Positions 1 through 6,162 of a stretch of DNA of 9,871 nt are shown here, piece by piece. This DNA is from Actinomycetes bacterium. Its GTDB lineage: Bacteria > Actinomycetota > Acidimicrobiia > Acidimicrobiales > RAAP-2. Location: the NCBI GenBank assembly GCA_021781315.1, contig JAJXXB010000013.1:1-9871 (forward strand). The letters are read 5' to 3'. Within the stretch, counting starts at the first letter, position 1. The number at the start of each line of letters is the position of its first letter. Under the pieces are notes generated by a model, which was given only the letters and a program-made list of their open reading frames with translations, made no database searches and was not told the origin of the DNA. The position numbers and the translations under genes are program-made.

Positions 1-248
1 GTCGTCGCATCTCGCTCTCGATCAAGCAGGCCGCCGAGGGCGGCGAGGTCTCCGAAGAGTACCGCGAGGCCTTCGGCAGCCACGCCTACGACACCGAGGG
101 CAACTACATCGGTGGCCTCGAGTACGGCGAGTTCACCCCCGAGACCGAGGCGCAGGCCGCCTGGGCCGAGTACGCGACGGAGGTGGCGCCCAAGGCGGAG
201 AACGCTGAGGAAGCCGCCGACGAGGGCACCGAGACCGCCGACGCGTAG
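1..248 (+). CDS. rpsA: 30S ribosomal protein S1, C-terminal end (partial)
   Basis: The open frame enters from the left edge (first complete codon at position 3) and ends at TAG 246-248, giving 81 visible residues. It begins RRISLSIKQA, the usual closing strand of the last S1 (OB-fold) RNA-binding repeat in actinobacterial S1. A low-complexity acidic tail rich in Glu, Ala and Asp follows (about residues 45-81), as is common at the C-terminus of this protein in Actinobacteria. S1 sits on the small ribosomal subunit and helps bind and unfold mRNA. The identification rests on this short tail and on synteny: rpsA normally lies just upstream of coaE and uvrB in this phylum, and both are present further right on the same strand. 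The 5' part is outside the window. Confidence 0.85.
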   Translation, partial: RRISLSIKQAAEGGEVSEEYREAFGSHAYDTEGNYIGGLEYGEFTPETEAQAAWAEYATEVAPKAENAEEAADEGTETADA

Positions 249-255
249 TCGCGGC

Positions 256-268
256 CCCGCGCCGCGGG
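256..268. terminator. GC-rich inverted repeat after rpsA, possible weak terminator
   Basis: CCCGCG and CGCGGG flank a single C just after the rpsA stop. A real RNA hairpin would open to about four base pairs with a five-base loop. It lies in the 58-bp gap between rpsA and the convergent toroid gene, where a terminator is expected. No T-run follows on either strand, so it does not meet the criteria for a standard intrinsic terminator. Confidence 0.25.
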
Positions 269-306
269 CGCCGGGTTCGGCCGAGTCGTCGCCAGAGTGG
301 ACGACG

Positions 307-1290
307 CTACGCGCGCGACGCGCGGCGAGCGTCCCACCAGTCGAGCACGCGCGCGCCGTAGAGGGTTAACCACTTCGAGGGCTCACCCGGCGCCACGTCG
401 AGCGCGAACCACTCGCGTCCGGCGTGGTGGGCACCTTGAATCCAGTAGCCGTCCTTGTGACGCGCCGATCGCACGAGCTCGACCGCGTCGCCCAAACGCT
501 CGTCGGGTGGTGTCTCGTCGTGCAGGCTCGCCGCGCGGAAGTAGTCAAGCGCCCGTAAGGCGCTGTAGAACCAGCGAAACGGGTAGGCGAACTCGCTGAC
601 CCACGGTCCGACGACGTCACCCGTCGAGCGACAGTGAAGGAGGCGCCGCTCGAGCAGGTAGCGCTCGCCGGCGTGACGCAGCGAGCGCCGCGCACTCTCG
701 GGACTGGCGGTCTCGTAGTAGAGCAGGCCCAAGAGCACGTTGAGCGTCGAATGGAACGAGGAGCGCACCGAGCCATTCACCCACTCGCAGTTCCAGCCAC
801 CGTCGTCGAGCTGGTGCTCGGCGAACCAGGTGACGAGCTCGCTCACGTCGGCGCCGAGCCAGGCCCCGTTGGCCAGGGTGTAGGCGTTGATGCAGCAGTC
901 GACCTCGCCCTCCCAGTAGGGCCCGTCGTTGTACTCCCAGCGGCTGTGGCGCGCGAGTCGCTCGGCGGTGTCGGCCAGCGCGTCGGCGTCGAGGCCCCAG
1001 TCGCGCAGGGTGTTGAGCGACCAGGTCGTCGCCGTCCAGGGCTGGCCGTCGGCCTCGGCCTCAGGCCCGTCGAACTCGAAGTCGGCCGGAAAGAAGGCAC
1101 CCCCGGCCCACTGGCCGTCGGCGTCCTGGAGGGCGAGCAGGCGCGCGCCGAAGCCCTCGGTCGCCACGCGCGAGCGCGTCGCCTCCCAGACGGTCTTTGG
1201 CGCGCCGGCGAGGTCGCGCTCGACCTGCCAGCGCAGGGCCGGATCGCTGTCGAGGAGCCAGTCAAGGAGGGCCGCGGTAGTCGCCATCAT
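307..1290 (-). CDS. Prenyltransferase/squalene-oxidase-repeat (alpha/alpha toroid) protein, function unknown
   Basis: Predicted 327-residue soluble protein with no signal peptide or membrane segment. Three QW-like repeats are visible: QDADGQW (55-61), QLDDGGW (160-166) and HKDGYW (278-283). They are spread through helical sequence rich in Trp, Tyr and Leu, as in the alpha/alpha toroid fold of terpene cyclases and prenyltransferase beta subunits. The N-terminal ALRWQVERDL (18-27), the central SVRSSFHSTLNVL (174-186) and the YLLERRLLH stretch (211-219) match what I recall of an actinobacterial family often labelled squalene cyclase-like. The DxDD acid motif of true squalene-hopene cyclases is absent, and the protein is about half their length, so cyclase activity should not be assumed. 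A Cys-Cys pair is at 131-132. The start is placed at the first of two tandem ATG codons; an in-frame GTG at 1329 would add 13 residues and overlap the upstream gene by 17 bp. No Shine-Dalgarno is visible, but a TATCGT hexamer lies 5 nt upstream. The stop is TAG. Confidence 0.75.
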   Translation of the reverse strand: MMATTAALLDWLLDSDPALRWQVERDLAGAPKTVWEATRSRVATEGFGARLLALQDADGQWAGGAFFPADFEFDGPEAEADGQPWTATTWSLNTLRDWGLDADALADTAERLARHSRWEYNDGPYWEGEVDCCINAYTLANGAWLGADVSELVTWFAEHQLDDGGWNCEWVNGSVRSSFHSTLNVLLGLLYYETASPESARRSLRHAGERYLLERRLLHCRSTGDVVGPWVSEFAYPFRWFYSALRALDYFRAASLHDETPPDERLGDAVELVRSARHKDGYWIQGAHHAGREWFALDVAPGEPSKWLTLYGARVLDWWDARRASRA

Positions 1291-1295
1291 CGGCG

Positions 1296-1301
1296 ACGAT
1301 A
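1296..1301 (-). promoter_or_regulatory. Possible -10 element for a leaderless toroid-gene transcript
   Basis: On the minus strand, TATCGT sits 5 nt before the tandem ATG start of the toroid gene, which lacks a Shine-Dalgarno. The layout resembles TAnnnT elements before leaderless starts elsewhere in this window. No good -35 is seen, and the gene may simply be read through from the secreted-protein gene 22 bp upstream. Confidence 0.3.
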
Positions 1302-1312
1302 GCGCTGCGGCG

Positions 1313-2164
1313 TCACCCGCTCTGGGCACCCCGATAGCCGCGCTTGATCAAGAAGTGCTCGAGCTGGCGCACGAAGGTCACGCCGCTGGCTTGTATCGGG
1401 CTGAGGCCGCTGTGCAAGCGCCCGGCGCGCGCCTGGGCGAGCGCGACGGCATTGACGTTGGCGACGTGGCCCAGCAGGTACTCGTCCGCCGCCCAGGCCG
1501 CAAAGAGGCCCACGCTGTCCGCGTAGTGTGTCGAGCGTTGGGACTCAAAGGCGCTCCACCAGCGTTTGGCGTCATTGGTGATGAGAGTCGGGTATGAGCG
1601 CGTCACGTCGACGAAGTGGTTGTCGGTGAAGGCCAGAATCTTGATCGGTAGTCCCGAGGCCGCGTAGTCGGTGAAGGCGTAGGCGAACGCATCGTCAGCG
1701 CTCAGAAACACCGGCGTGCTGGCGCCGGGCAGCGTGGTGACGCGCGCTCCGGGATCGCCGAAGTCGTACTCGCTCTTTACGTAGGTTGACCCGTTCGGTG
1801 CGTAGACCTGGTCGATGAAGCAGCAGTGAGCACCACCGCTGTAGAGCGAGAGAACGACGTCGGGTCCGTTGGTATTGAGAGACACGATTTGCAGCGTGGC
1901 TTCTCCCGCGGCGATGCTCGGCCAACATTCGTTCGCGCACAGCGAGGAGGTGACCGTGTGGTGATAAATGACCTGACCAGAGCGGCGAATCGTAAGGAGG
2001 GGGTGGATCGCGATCGGAAAGGTTCCCCCGTAGGTGAAGGTGGCGCTGGTCGTTCCGCTACTGGCTGACGTTGTGGCCGCGGTGGTGGCGAGCGCCGGCG
2101 CAAGGCACGTGAGTGCGAACGCGAGGGCGAGCGCGCGGCGCGCGCGGGAGAGGGAAGCACTCAT
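1313..2164 (-). CDS. Secreted protein with GGAHCC motif, function unknown
   Basis: Predicted 283-residue exported protein. The N-terminus has a basic segment (RARR, 7-10), a hydrophobic core (about 11-25) and a plausible signal peptidase I site after ALA (24-26). Cys20 lies inside the core but has no proper lipobox, so a lipoprotein is unlikely. A low-complexity Ser/Thr/Ala linker follows (27-43). The mature part has four cysteines in two close pairs, C76/C80 and C114/C115, which suits disulfides outside the cell. The second pair lies in DVVLSLYSGGAHCC (102-115). I recall similar GGAHCC motifs in other secreted bacterial hypothetical proteins, but no function for them. The C-terminal third (200-283) looks helical and lacks repeats. 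The ATG start has only a weak GGA about 5 nt upstream. The stop is TGA. The toroid gene follows 22 bp downstream on the same strand. It is too short, and lacks the features, to be the missing binding protein of the upstream importer, which is usually about 500 residues. Confidence 0.7.
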   Translation of the reverse strand: MSASLSRARRALALAFALTCLAPALATTAATTSASSGTTSATFTYGGTFPIAIHPLLTIRRSGQVIYHHTVTSSLCANECWPSIAAGEATLQIVSLNTNGPDVVLSLYSGGAHCCFIDQVYAPNGSTYVKSEYDFGDPGARVTTLPGASTPVFLSADDAFAYAFTDYAASGLPIKILAFTDNHFVDVTRSYPTLITNDAKRWWSAFESQRSTHYADSVGLFAAWAADEYLLGHVANVNAVALAQARAGRLHSGLSPIQASGVTFVRQLEHFLIKRGYRGAQSG

Positions 2165-2230
2165 GACGTCCAGTCAACACGTTCGCCACAACGCCTCGTG
2201 TGCACGCGGCAGTCTCTCTCGTTCATCGTC

Positions 2231-2291
2231 CCTCCACCTCGCCCCGGACACCTCCGCGGGTCCTGGCGTTCGTCACTGTCCGAGGTGGGGG
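2231..2291 (-). terminator. Inverted repeat with long loop between the importer operon and the secreted-protein gene
   Basis: CCACCTCG (2234-2241) and CGAGGTGG (2281-2288) form a perfect 8-bp arm pair with a 39-nt loop. Two further C:G pairs lie beyond one mismatch on the minus-strand RNA (arms 2231-2241 and 2281-2291). The loop holds a small inner arm pair, GGAC (2246-2249) and GTCC (2260-2263). The structure starts 8 nt past the TGA stop of the last importer gene. There is no T-run, so it is better seen as a possible 3'-end structure or transcript-stabilising hairpin than a proven terminator. The rest of the spacer at 2165-2298 shows nothing else recognisable. Confidence 0.3.
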
Positions 2292-2298
2292 ACTTCTT

Positions 2299-3273
2299 TC
2301 ACGAGGCCGGGTCGGATGAGGTAACGAGAGGGAAGTGGCAGGCCACCCGGTGACCCGGCGATACGTCGCTCATGACCGGCACTTCGTTGACGCACTTCTC
2401 CTGAGCGAAGGGGCAGCGGGTTCGGAATCGACATCCACTCGGCGGGAAGAGTGGTGAGGGTGGCTCACCTTCGAGTACGTCGCGGCGCATGGGGGCGTCG
2501 GGGTCGGCCTCGAGGGCTGCGCCGAGCAGAAAGCGCGTGTACGGGTGCGCGGGGGCGTCGTAGAGCACGTCGGCCGGACCGATCTCGCAGATGATGCCGA
2601 GGTACATCACGGCCACCCGGTCGCTCACGTTCTTCACCACGGCCAGGTCGTGGGCGATGAAGAGCAGGGTCAGTCCGTACTCGGTCTTGAGGTCCTCGAG
2701 GAGGTTGAGTATCTGGGCCTGGACCGAGACGTCGAGGGCCGAGACCATCTCGTCACAGATGAGCATCTTGGGCCGCATCGCCAGCGAACGGGCGATGGAG
2801 ATGCGCTGACACTGCCCACCGGAGAACTGGCGCGCGTAGCGGTTGCCGTAGACCACGGGATCGATGCCCACCTTGGTGAGCAGGTCGCTCACCAGAGCAT
2901 CGCGCTCGGCGCCGGTGGCGCTGCCCCAGCAGTCCAGGGGCTCGGCCACGATGTCCTTGATGCGCCGGCGAGGATTCAGCGAGCTGATGGGGTCCTGGAA
3001 GATCATCTGCATGCGCGTGCGCAGCCGACGCAGGGCGCGTCCGCGCGCGCCCGTGATCTCGGCGCCGTCGAGGGTGACCGATCCCGAGGTCGGCTCGACG
3101 ATCTTCATGATGGCCTTGCCGGTGGTGGACTTGCCGCATCCCGACTCGCCCACCAGTCCCAGGGTCTCGCCCTCGTAGACGTCGAAGCTGACGCCCGCGA
3201 CCGCGCTCACGCGATGGGCGCCCTTGCCGAAGGTGACCGTGAGGTCGCGCACCGAGAGCAGGGCGTCGGTCAT
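2299..3273 (-). CDS. Peptide-type ABC transporter ATP-binding protein (OppF/DppF type)
   Basis: A 324-residue cytoplasmic ATPase, normal for this family, that energises import of peptides or similar solutes through the two permeases encoded upstream. Motifs in order: Walker A GESGCGKST (42-50), Q-loop Gln93 in FQDP, ABC signature SGGQCQR (151-157), Walker B MLICDE with catalytic Glu175, D-loop SALD (178-181) and switch His208. SGGQCQR and the ICDE Walker B resemble OppF more than DppF. The family-typical DEPVSALD reads DEMVSALD here, a mild change. The C-terminal oligopeptide-transporter extension carries four cysteines (C281, C287, C294, C312), discussed as an iron-sulfur site in related proteins. 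It is the last gene of the importer operon: its ATG overlaps the preceding TGA by 4 bp (ATGA). A strong AAGGAG at 3279-3284, 5 nt away, fixes the start. The substrate cannot be read from this subunit. Confidence 0.93.
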   Translation of the reverse strand: MTDALLSVRDLTVTFGKGAHRVSAVAGVSFDVYEGETLGLVGESGCGKSTTGKAIMKIVEPTSGSVTLDGAEITGARGRALRRLRTRMQMIFQDPISSLNPRRRIKDIVAEPLDCWGSATGAERDALVSDLLTKVGIDPVVYGNRYARQFSGGQCQRISIARSLAMRPKMLICDEMVSALDVSVQAQILNLLEDLKTEYGLTLLFIAHDLAVVKNVSDRVAVMYLGIICEIGPADVLYDAPAHPYTRFLLGAALEADPDAPMRRDVLEGEPPSPLFPPSGCRFRTRCPFAQEKCVNEVPVMSDVSPGHRVACHFPLVTSSDPAS

Positions 3274-4259
3274 CGGTTCTCCTTGGTGAGGGGGTTCCAG
3301 CAGGCGTAGGTGTGACCCGTCGAATCAGGGGCGCTCAGCGGAGGCCGCTCGAGGTGGCAACGCTCGGTCGCGAAGGAGCAGCGCGGTGCGAAGGCGCAGC
3401 CCTCACCGAGAGTGAGCAGGTTCGGCGGCCGCCCGGGAATCGCCGCGAGGCGCGTGTGCGAGGGATTGGCGACCCGCGGCGAGCTCTCGAGCAGGGCGCG
3501 GGTGTAGGGCATGCGGTGGCGAGCGAAGACGTCGCGCGTCGCGCCGAACTCGACGATGCGTCCGGCGTACATGACGGCCAGGTGCGAGGTCCGCGTGGCC
3601 ACCACCCCCAGGTCGTGGGTGATCAGCACCACCGACATGTGCAGGCGGTCCTTCAAATCGTCGAGCAGGTTGAGGATCTGGGCCTGGATGGTGACGTCGA
3701 GTCCCGTCGTCGGCTCGTCGGCGAGGAGGAGTTTGGGCGTGCAGGCGAGTGCCGCGGCGATCACGACGCGCTGGCGCATGCCGCCCGAGAGTTGACCGGG
3801 GTACGCGTCGTAGCGCTGCGTCGGCGAGGGGATGCCCACCATCTCGAGCAGTTCAATGGCTCGGGCCTTGGCCGCGGGCCGCGACACCCCCAGGCGCACC
3901 CGCAGCGTCTCGTCGATCTGCTTGCCGACGCGCATCACGGGGTTCAGCGCGGTCATCGGGTCCTGGAAGATCATGGCGACCTCGGTGCTCCAGAGGCGGC
4001 GCAGTTCGGCCTCGCTGGCGCCCACCGTCTCGGTGCCGTTGAGGCGCACCGAGCCGGAGGTCGTGACCCGGGCGCGCGGCTGGAGCCCCATGATCGAGCG
4101 CGCGAGCACCGTCTTGCCCGAGCCCGACTCGCCGACGATGCCCAGTGTCTCGTTGGGACCCACCGAGAACGACACGCCGCCCACCGCGGGCAGGGGACCG
4201 CCGGCGGTCTCGAACGTGACGGTGAGATCGCGGACTTCGAGCAGGGGAGCGTCACTCAC
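3270..4259 (-). CDS. Peptide-type ABC transporter ATP-binding protein (OppD/DppD type)
   Basis: A 329-residue ATPase partner of the OppF-type protein encoded next; the two would form the heterodimeric motor of the importer. Motifs: Walker A GESGSGKT (43-50), Q-loop Gln99, signature LSGGMRQR (157-164), Walker B LLLADE with Glu182, D-loop TGLD (185-188) and switch His215. LSGGMRQR and DEPTTGLD are the usual OppD/DppD forms. The C-terminal extension carries four cysteines (C288, C294, C301, C320) with almost the same spacing as in its partner. The GTG start at 4259 is chosen because it overlaps the previous TGA by 4 bp (GTGA), has AGAGGT 6 nt upstream (4266-4271), and gives an N-terminus that begins right at the ABC domain. 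The open frame extends upstream to 4697, but that stretch lies on the permease gene in another frame and is not coding. Confidence 0.93.
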   Translation of the reverse strand: MSDAPLLEVRDLTVTFETAGGPLPAVGGVSFSVGPNETLGIVGESGSGKTVLARSIMGLQPRARVTTSGSVRLNGTETVGASEAELRRLWSTEVAMIFQDPMTALNPVMRVGKQIDETLRVRLGVSRPAAKARAIELLEMVGIPSPTQRYDAYPGQLSGGMRQRVVIAAALACTPKLLLADEPTTGLDVTIQAQILNLLDDLKDRLHMSVVLITHDLGVVATRTSHLAVMYAGRIVEFGATRDVFARHRMPYTRALLESSPRVANPSHTRLAAIPGRPPNLLTLGEGCAFAPRCSFATERCHLERPPLSAPDSTGHTYACWNPLTKENR

Positions 4260-5122
4260 AGCTTGACCTCTGTTACGTCGAAGTGGCTGCGCAGACGGTC
4301 GCCGATGAAGTTCAGGCAGAGCAGGAAGAGGCACAGCGCCAACGAGGGGAAGAGCACGAGCCAGGGGTTCTGGCTCATCACGGTGCGACTCTCGTTGATC
4401 ATGTTGCCCCACGAGGGAGTGGGCGGATTCACCGAGAGGCCGAGGAAGGCGAGCGCGCCCTCGAGCGTCACGACGGTGGCGATTCCGATCAGGAGGAACG
4501 AGACACCGATCGGCGCGATGTTGGGCAACAGCTCCTTGATCAGGATGCGCCGGTCGGTCGCGCCTTGGACCTTGGCCGCGATGACGTAGTCCTTGGTGGC
4601 GATGGCCATGGTGGCGGTGCGGATGACGCGATAGACGAGCGGCACCGAGGCGAGTCCGATCACCAGGATGATCTTGAGTAGCGATCGCGGCGTCCAAAAG
4701 GACAGAACGGCGATGACCGCCACGATCGCGGGGAAGGCGAGGAGGACGTACATCACGGTGGTGACAATGGTGTCGAAACGACCGCGCCGGTAGGCAGCGA
4801 GCATGCCCAGCGGGGCGCCCACGCCAAAGCCGATAAGCATCGCGCCCACACCCACGGCGATCGAGACGCGAGAACCGAAGACGATGCGCGAGAAGATGTC
4901 CCGACCGAGGTCGTCGGTGCCGAGCAGGTGGTGCAGGGACGGCCCCGCGTTGACCACGTTGTAGTTCTGATACAGCGGGTCAACCAGGGGCAACACGTTG
5001 GCGAAGATGGCCGCGAGCACGTTGAGGCTCAGCCAGCCCACGCAGATCCAGAACAGCCAGCCCAGCGGCGTCCTGGCTTCGGGGCGCTCGAGGACGCCGA
5101 GGTCGTCGATCATCTCACTCAC
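4256..5122 (-). CDS. Peptide-type ABC transporter permease (OppC/DppC type)
   Basis: A 288-residue inner-membrane protein forming half of the importer channel. It has one N-terminal hydrophobic segment (about 21-46), then a conserved outer segment with LGTDDLGRDIFSRI (67-80) characteristic of DppC/OppC. Further membrane spans lie at about 86-109, 120-141, 150-165, 205-228 and 253-273. The cytoplasmic EAA loop that docks on the ATPase is at about 179-203 (AAKVQGATDRRILIKELLPN). The family-typical LGLSVNPPTPSWGNMI is at 227-242. The GTG start is preferred over the ATG three codons later because GAGG at 5130-5133 is 7 nt away, which is good spacing. It overlaps the upstream permease gene by 8 bp, and its stop overlaps the next start by 4 bp. 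Confidence 0.93.
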   Translation of the reverse strand: MSEMIDDLGVLERPEARTPLGWLFWICVGWLSLNVLAAIFANVLPLVDPLYQNYNVVNAGPSLHHLLGTDDLGRDIFSRIVFGSRVSIAVGVGAMLIGFGVGAPLGMLAAYRRGRFDTIVTTVMYVLLAFPAIVAVIAVLSFWTPRSLLKIILVIGLASVPLVYRVIRTATMAIATKDYVIAAKVQGATDRRILIKELLPNIAPIGVSFLLIGIATVVTLEGALAFLGLSVNPPTPSWGNMINESRTVMSQNPWLVLFPSLALCLFLLCLNFIGDRLRSHFDVTEVKL

Positions 5123-6065
5123 GGCTGATCCTCGGATCGACGATATTGATCACGAAGTCGAAGAAGAAGTTGATCACGACAACCCCGACCGAAACGACCA
5201 GCACGATGCCCTGGACGAGCAGGTAGTCGCTCGCGTTGATCGCCGCAATCAGGGTGTAGCCCAACCCTGGAATCGCGAGGAGGTACTCGACGACAAAGCC
5301 ACTGGCCAGCAGGCCGCCGATGTTGACGCCGGCGGTGCCGAGCAGGGCGACGGACGAGGGGCGAAAGGCGTGGCGCCACATGATCCGACGCCGGCTGATT
5401 CCCTTAGAGCGCGCGACGGTGATGAATTCCTCCTGCAAAGTGGCGATGAGGTCGCTGCGCAGCACGCGGTAGTAGACCACGAAGCTTCCAATCGCCAAGG
5501 TGAAGGCGGGTAGCGCCAGGCTCTCGAGGTTCACGATCCAGTCCGTGCCCAGCGAGACGTACGACGAAGGTCCGGTGTTGGAGATGCCCAACTTGATCGA
5601 GATGACGAGCACCAATAGGACAATGATGATGAACGGGGGGATCGAGAGCAGGGTGAAGCTGCCCGCGCCGAGGATCCGGTCGACCACTCCGTCGGGCTTG
5701 CGCGCCGAGCGCATGGCGAGCGGAATCGCCGCCGCGAAGGCCAGGATCTGGCTCAGCACGATGAGCTCGAGGTCGATGGGCAAGGCCGCGCGGATCGTCG
5801 AGGCCACCGACGTCTGGGAGATGAAGGAGATTCCGAAGTTACCGTGGAGTATGTTGCGCAGCCAGATGAAGTACTGGACCACCATCGGCCGGTCGAGACC
5901 CAACTGCTTGTAGAGCAGGGCCCGGTTGGCGGGGGTGTCACCGGTGCCCAGGATGACCGCGGCGGGATCGCCGGGCAACAGATGGATGAGGTAGAAGCTG
6001 CCGATCGAGATGACGACCACGATGCCCAGGAGCATCACTAGGCGCCGCACCACGTATCTGAGCAC
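5115..6065 (-). CDS. Peptide-type ABC transporter permease (OppB/DppB type)
   Basis: A 316-residue inner-membrane protein, the first gene of the importer operon and the partner of the OppC-type permease. The N-terminus MLRYVVRRLVMLLGIVVV is the usual DppB opening with the first membrane span (about 9-29), followed by LLPGDPA (29-35). Further spans lie at about 99-119, 134-157, 182-199, 240-262 and 284-307. The EAA loop (FITVARSKGISRRRIMWRHA, 214-233) docks on the ATPase. The protein ends DPRISRE, a standard DppB ending. The start is GTG at 6065 with a G-run (6070-6075) 4 nt upstream that can act as a Shine-Dalgarno. The gene is divergent from coaE, with a 97-bp spacer. No binding-protein gene precedes it, although many such operons begin with one. 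Confidence 0.93.
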   Translation of the reverse strand: MLRYVVRRLVMLLGIVVVISIGSFYLIHLLPGDPAAVILGTGDTPANRALLYKQLGLDRPMVVQYFIWLRNILHGNFGISFISQTSVASTIRAALPIDLELIVLSQILAFAAAIPLAMRSARKPDGVVDRILGAGSFTLLSIPPFIIIVLLVLVISIKLGISNTGPSSYVSLGTDWIVNLESLALPAFTLAIGSFVVYYRVLRSDLIATLQEEFITVARSKGISRRRIMWRHAFRPSSVALLGTAGVNIGGLLASGFVVEYLLAIPGLGYTLIAAINASDYLLVQGIVLVVSVGVVVINFFFDFVINIVDPRISRE

Positions 6066-6090
6066 TGTTCCCCCCGGAGACTTCTAAAGG

Positions 6091-6096
6091 AGATTA
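6091..6096 (-). promoter_or_regulatory. Possible -10 element of the importer operon
   Basis: On the minus strand, TAATCT lies about 25 nt before the GTG of the first permease gene, in the only non-coding stretch upstream of the operon. It fits the TAnnnT pattern and would give a short leader containing the G-rich ribosome site. No convincing -35 was found 16-18 nt upstream. Confidence 0.35.
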
Positions 6097-6150
6097 GCCA
6101 ACGCCACTCGCCACCTGGTGACGCCGGGGCGGCGTGTCACAGGGGATCGC

Positions 6151-6156
6151 TACCGT
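6151..6156 (+). promoter_or_regulatory. Possible -10 element for a leaderless coaE transcript
   Basis: TACCGT ends 6 nt before the coaE GTG, so transcription would begin at or next to the start codon. The nearest purine-rich candidate, AGGGGA at 6141-6146, is 16 nt away, too far for a normal ribosome site. No clear -35 is seen. Confidence 0.4.
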
Positions 6157-6162
6157 GGTTGG

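Noticed and set aside
634..1302. Long plus-strand open frame of 222 codons opposite the toroid gene (and a similar one at 929-1597).
   Set aside because: It is antisense to a gene with recognisable QW repeats, its composition is Arg/Gly/Ala-rich without domains, and high-GC DNA produces such shadow frames routinely.
3312..4589. 425-codon plus-strand open frame opposite the OppD-type ATPase and OppC-type permease genes.
   Set aside because: The minus strand has unmistakable Walker motifs and EAA-loop coding, while the plus-strand product is His/Arg/Gly-rich low-complexity sequence with no family features.
4260..4697. N-terminal extension of the OppD-type ATPase frame up to 4697.
   Set aside because: The stretch overlaps the permease gene in another frame. 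The GTGA overlap and AGAGGT ribosome site at 4266-4271 place the start at 4259.
6118..6162. ATG at 6118 as the coaE start.
   Set aside because: It would add an Arg-rich 15-residue leader before [11 protein letters not shown], where dephospho-CoA kinases normally begin, and has no better ribosome site.
6066..6162. SOS (LexA) operator upstream of coaE-uvrB.
   Set aside because: No GAAC/GTTC dyad with the spacing expected for actinobacterial LexA boxes was seen here or in front of uvrA at 8740-8792.
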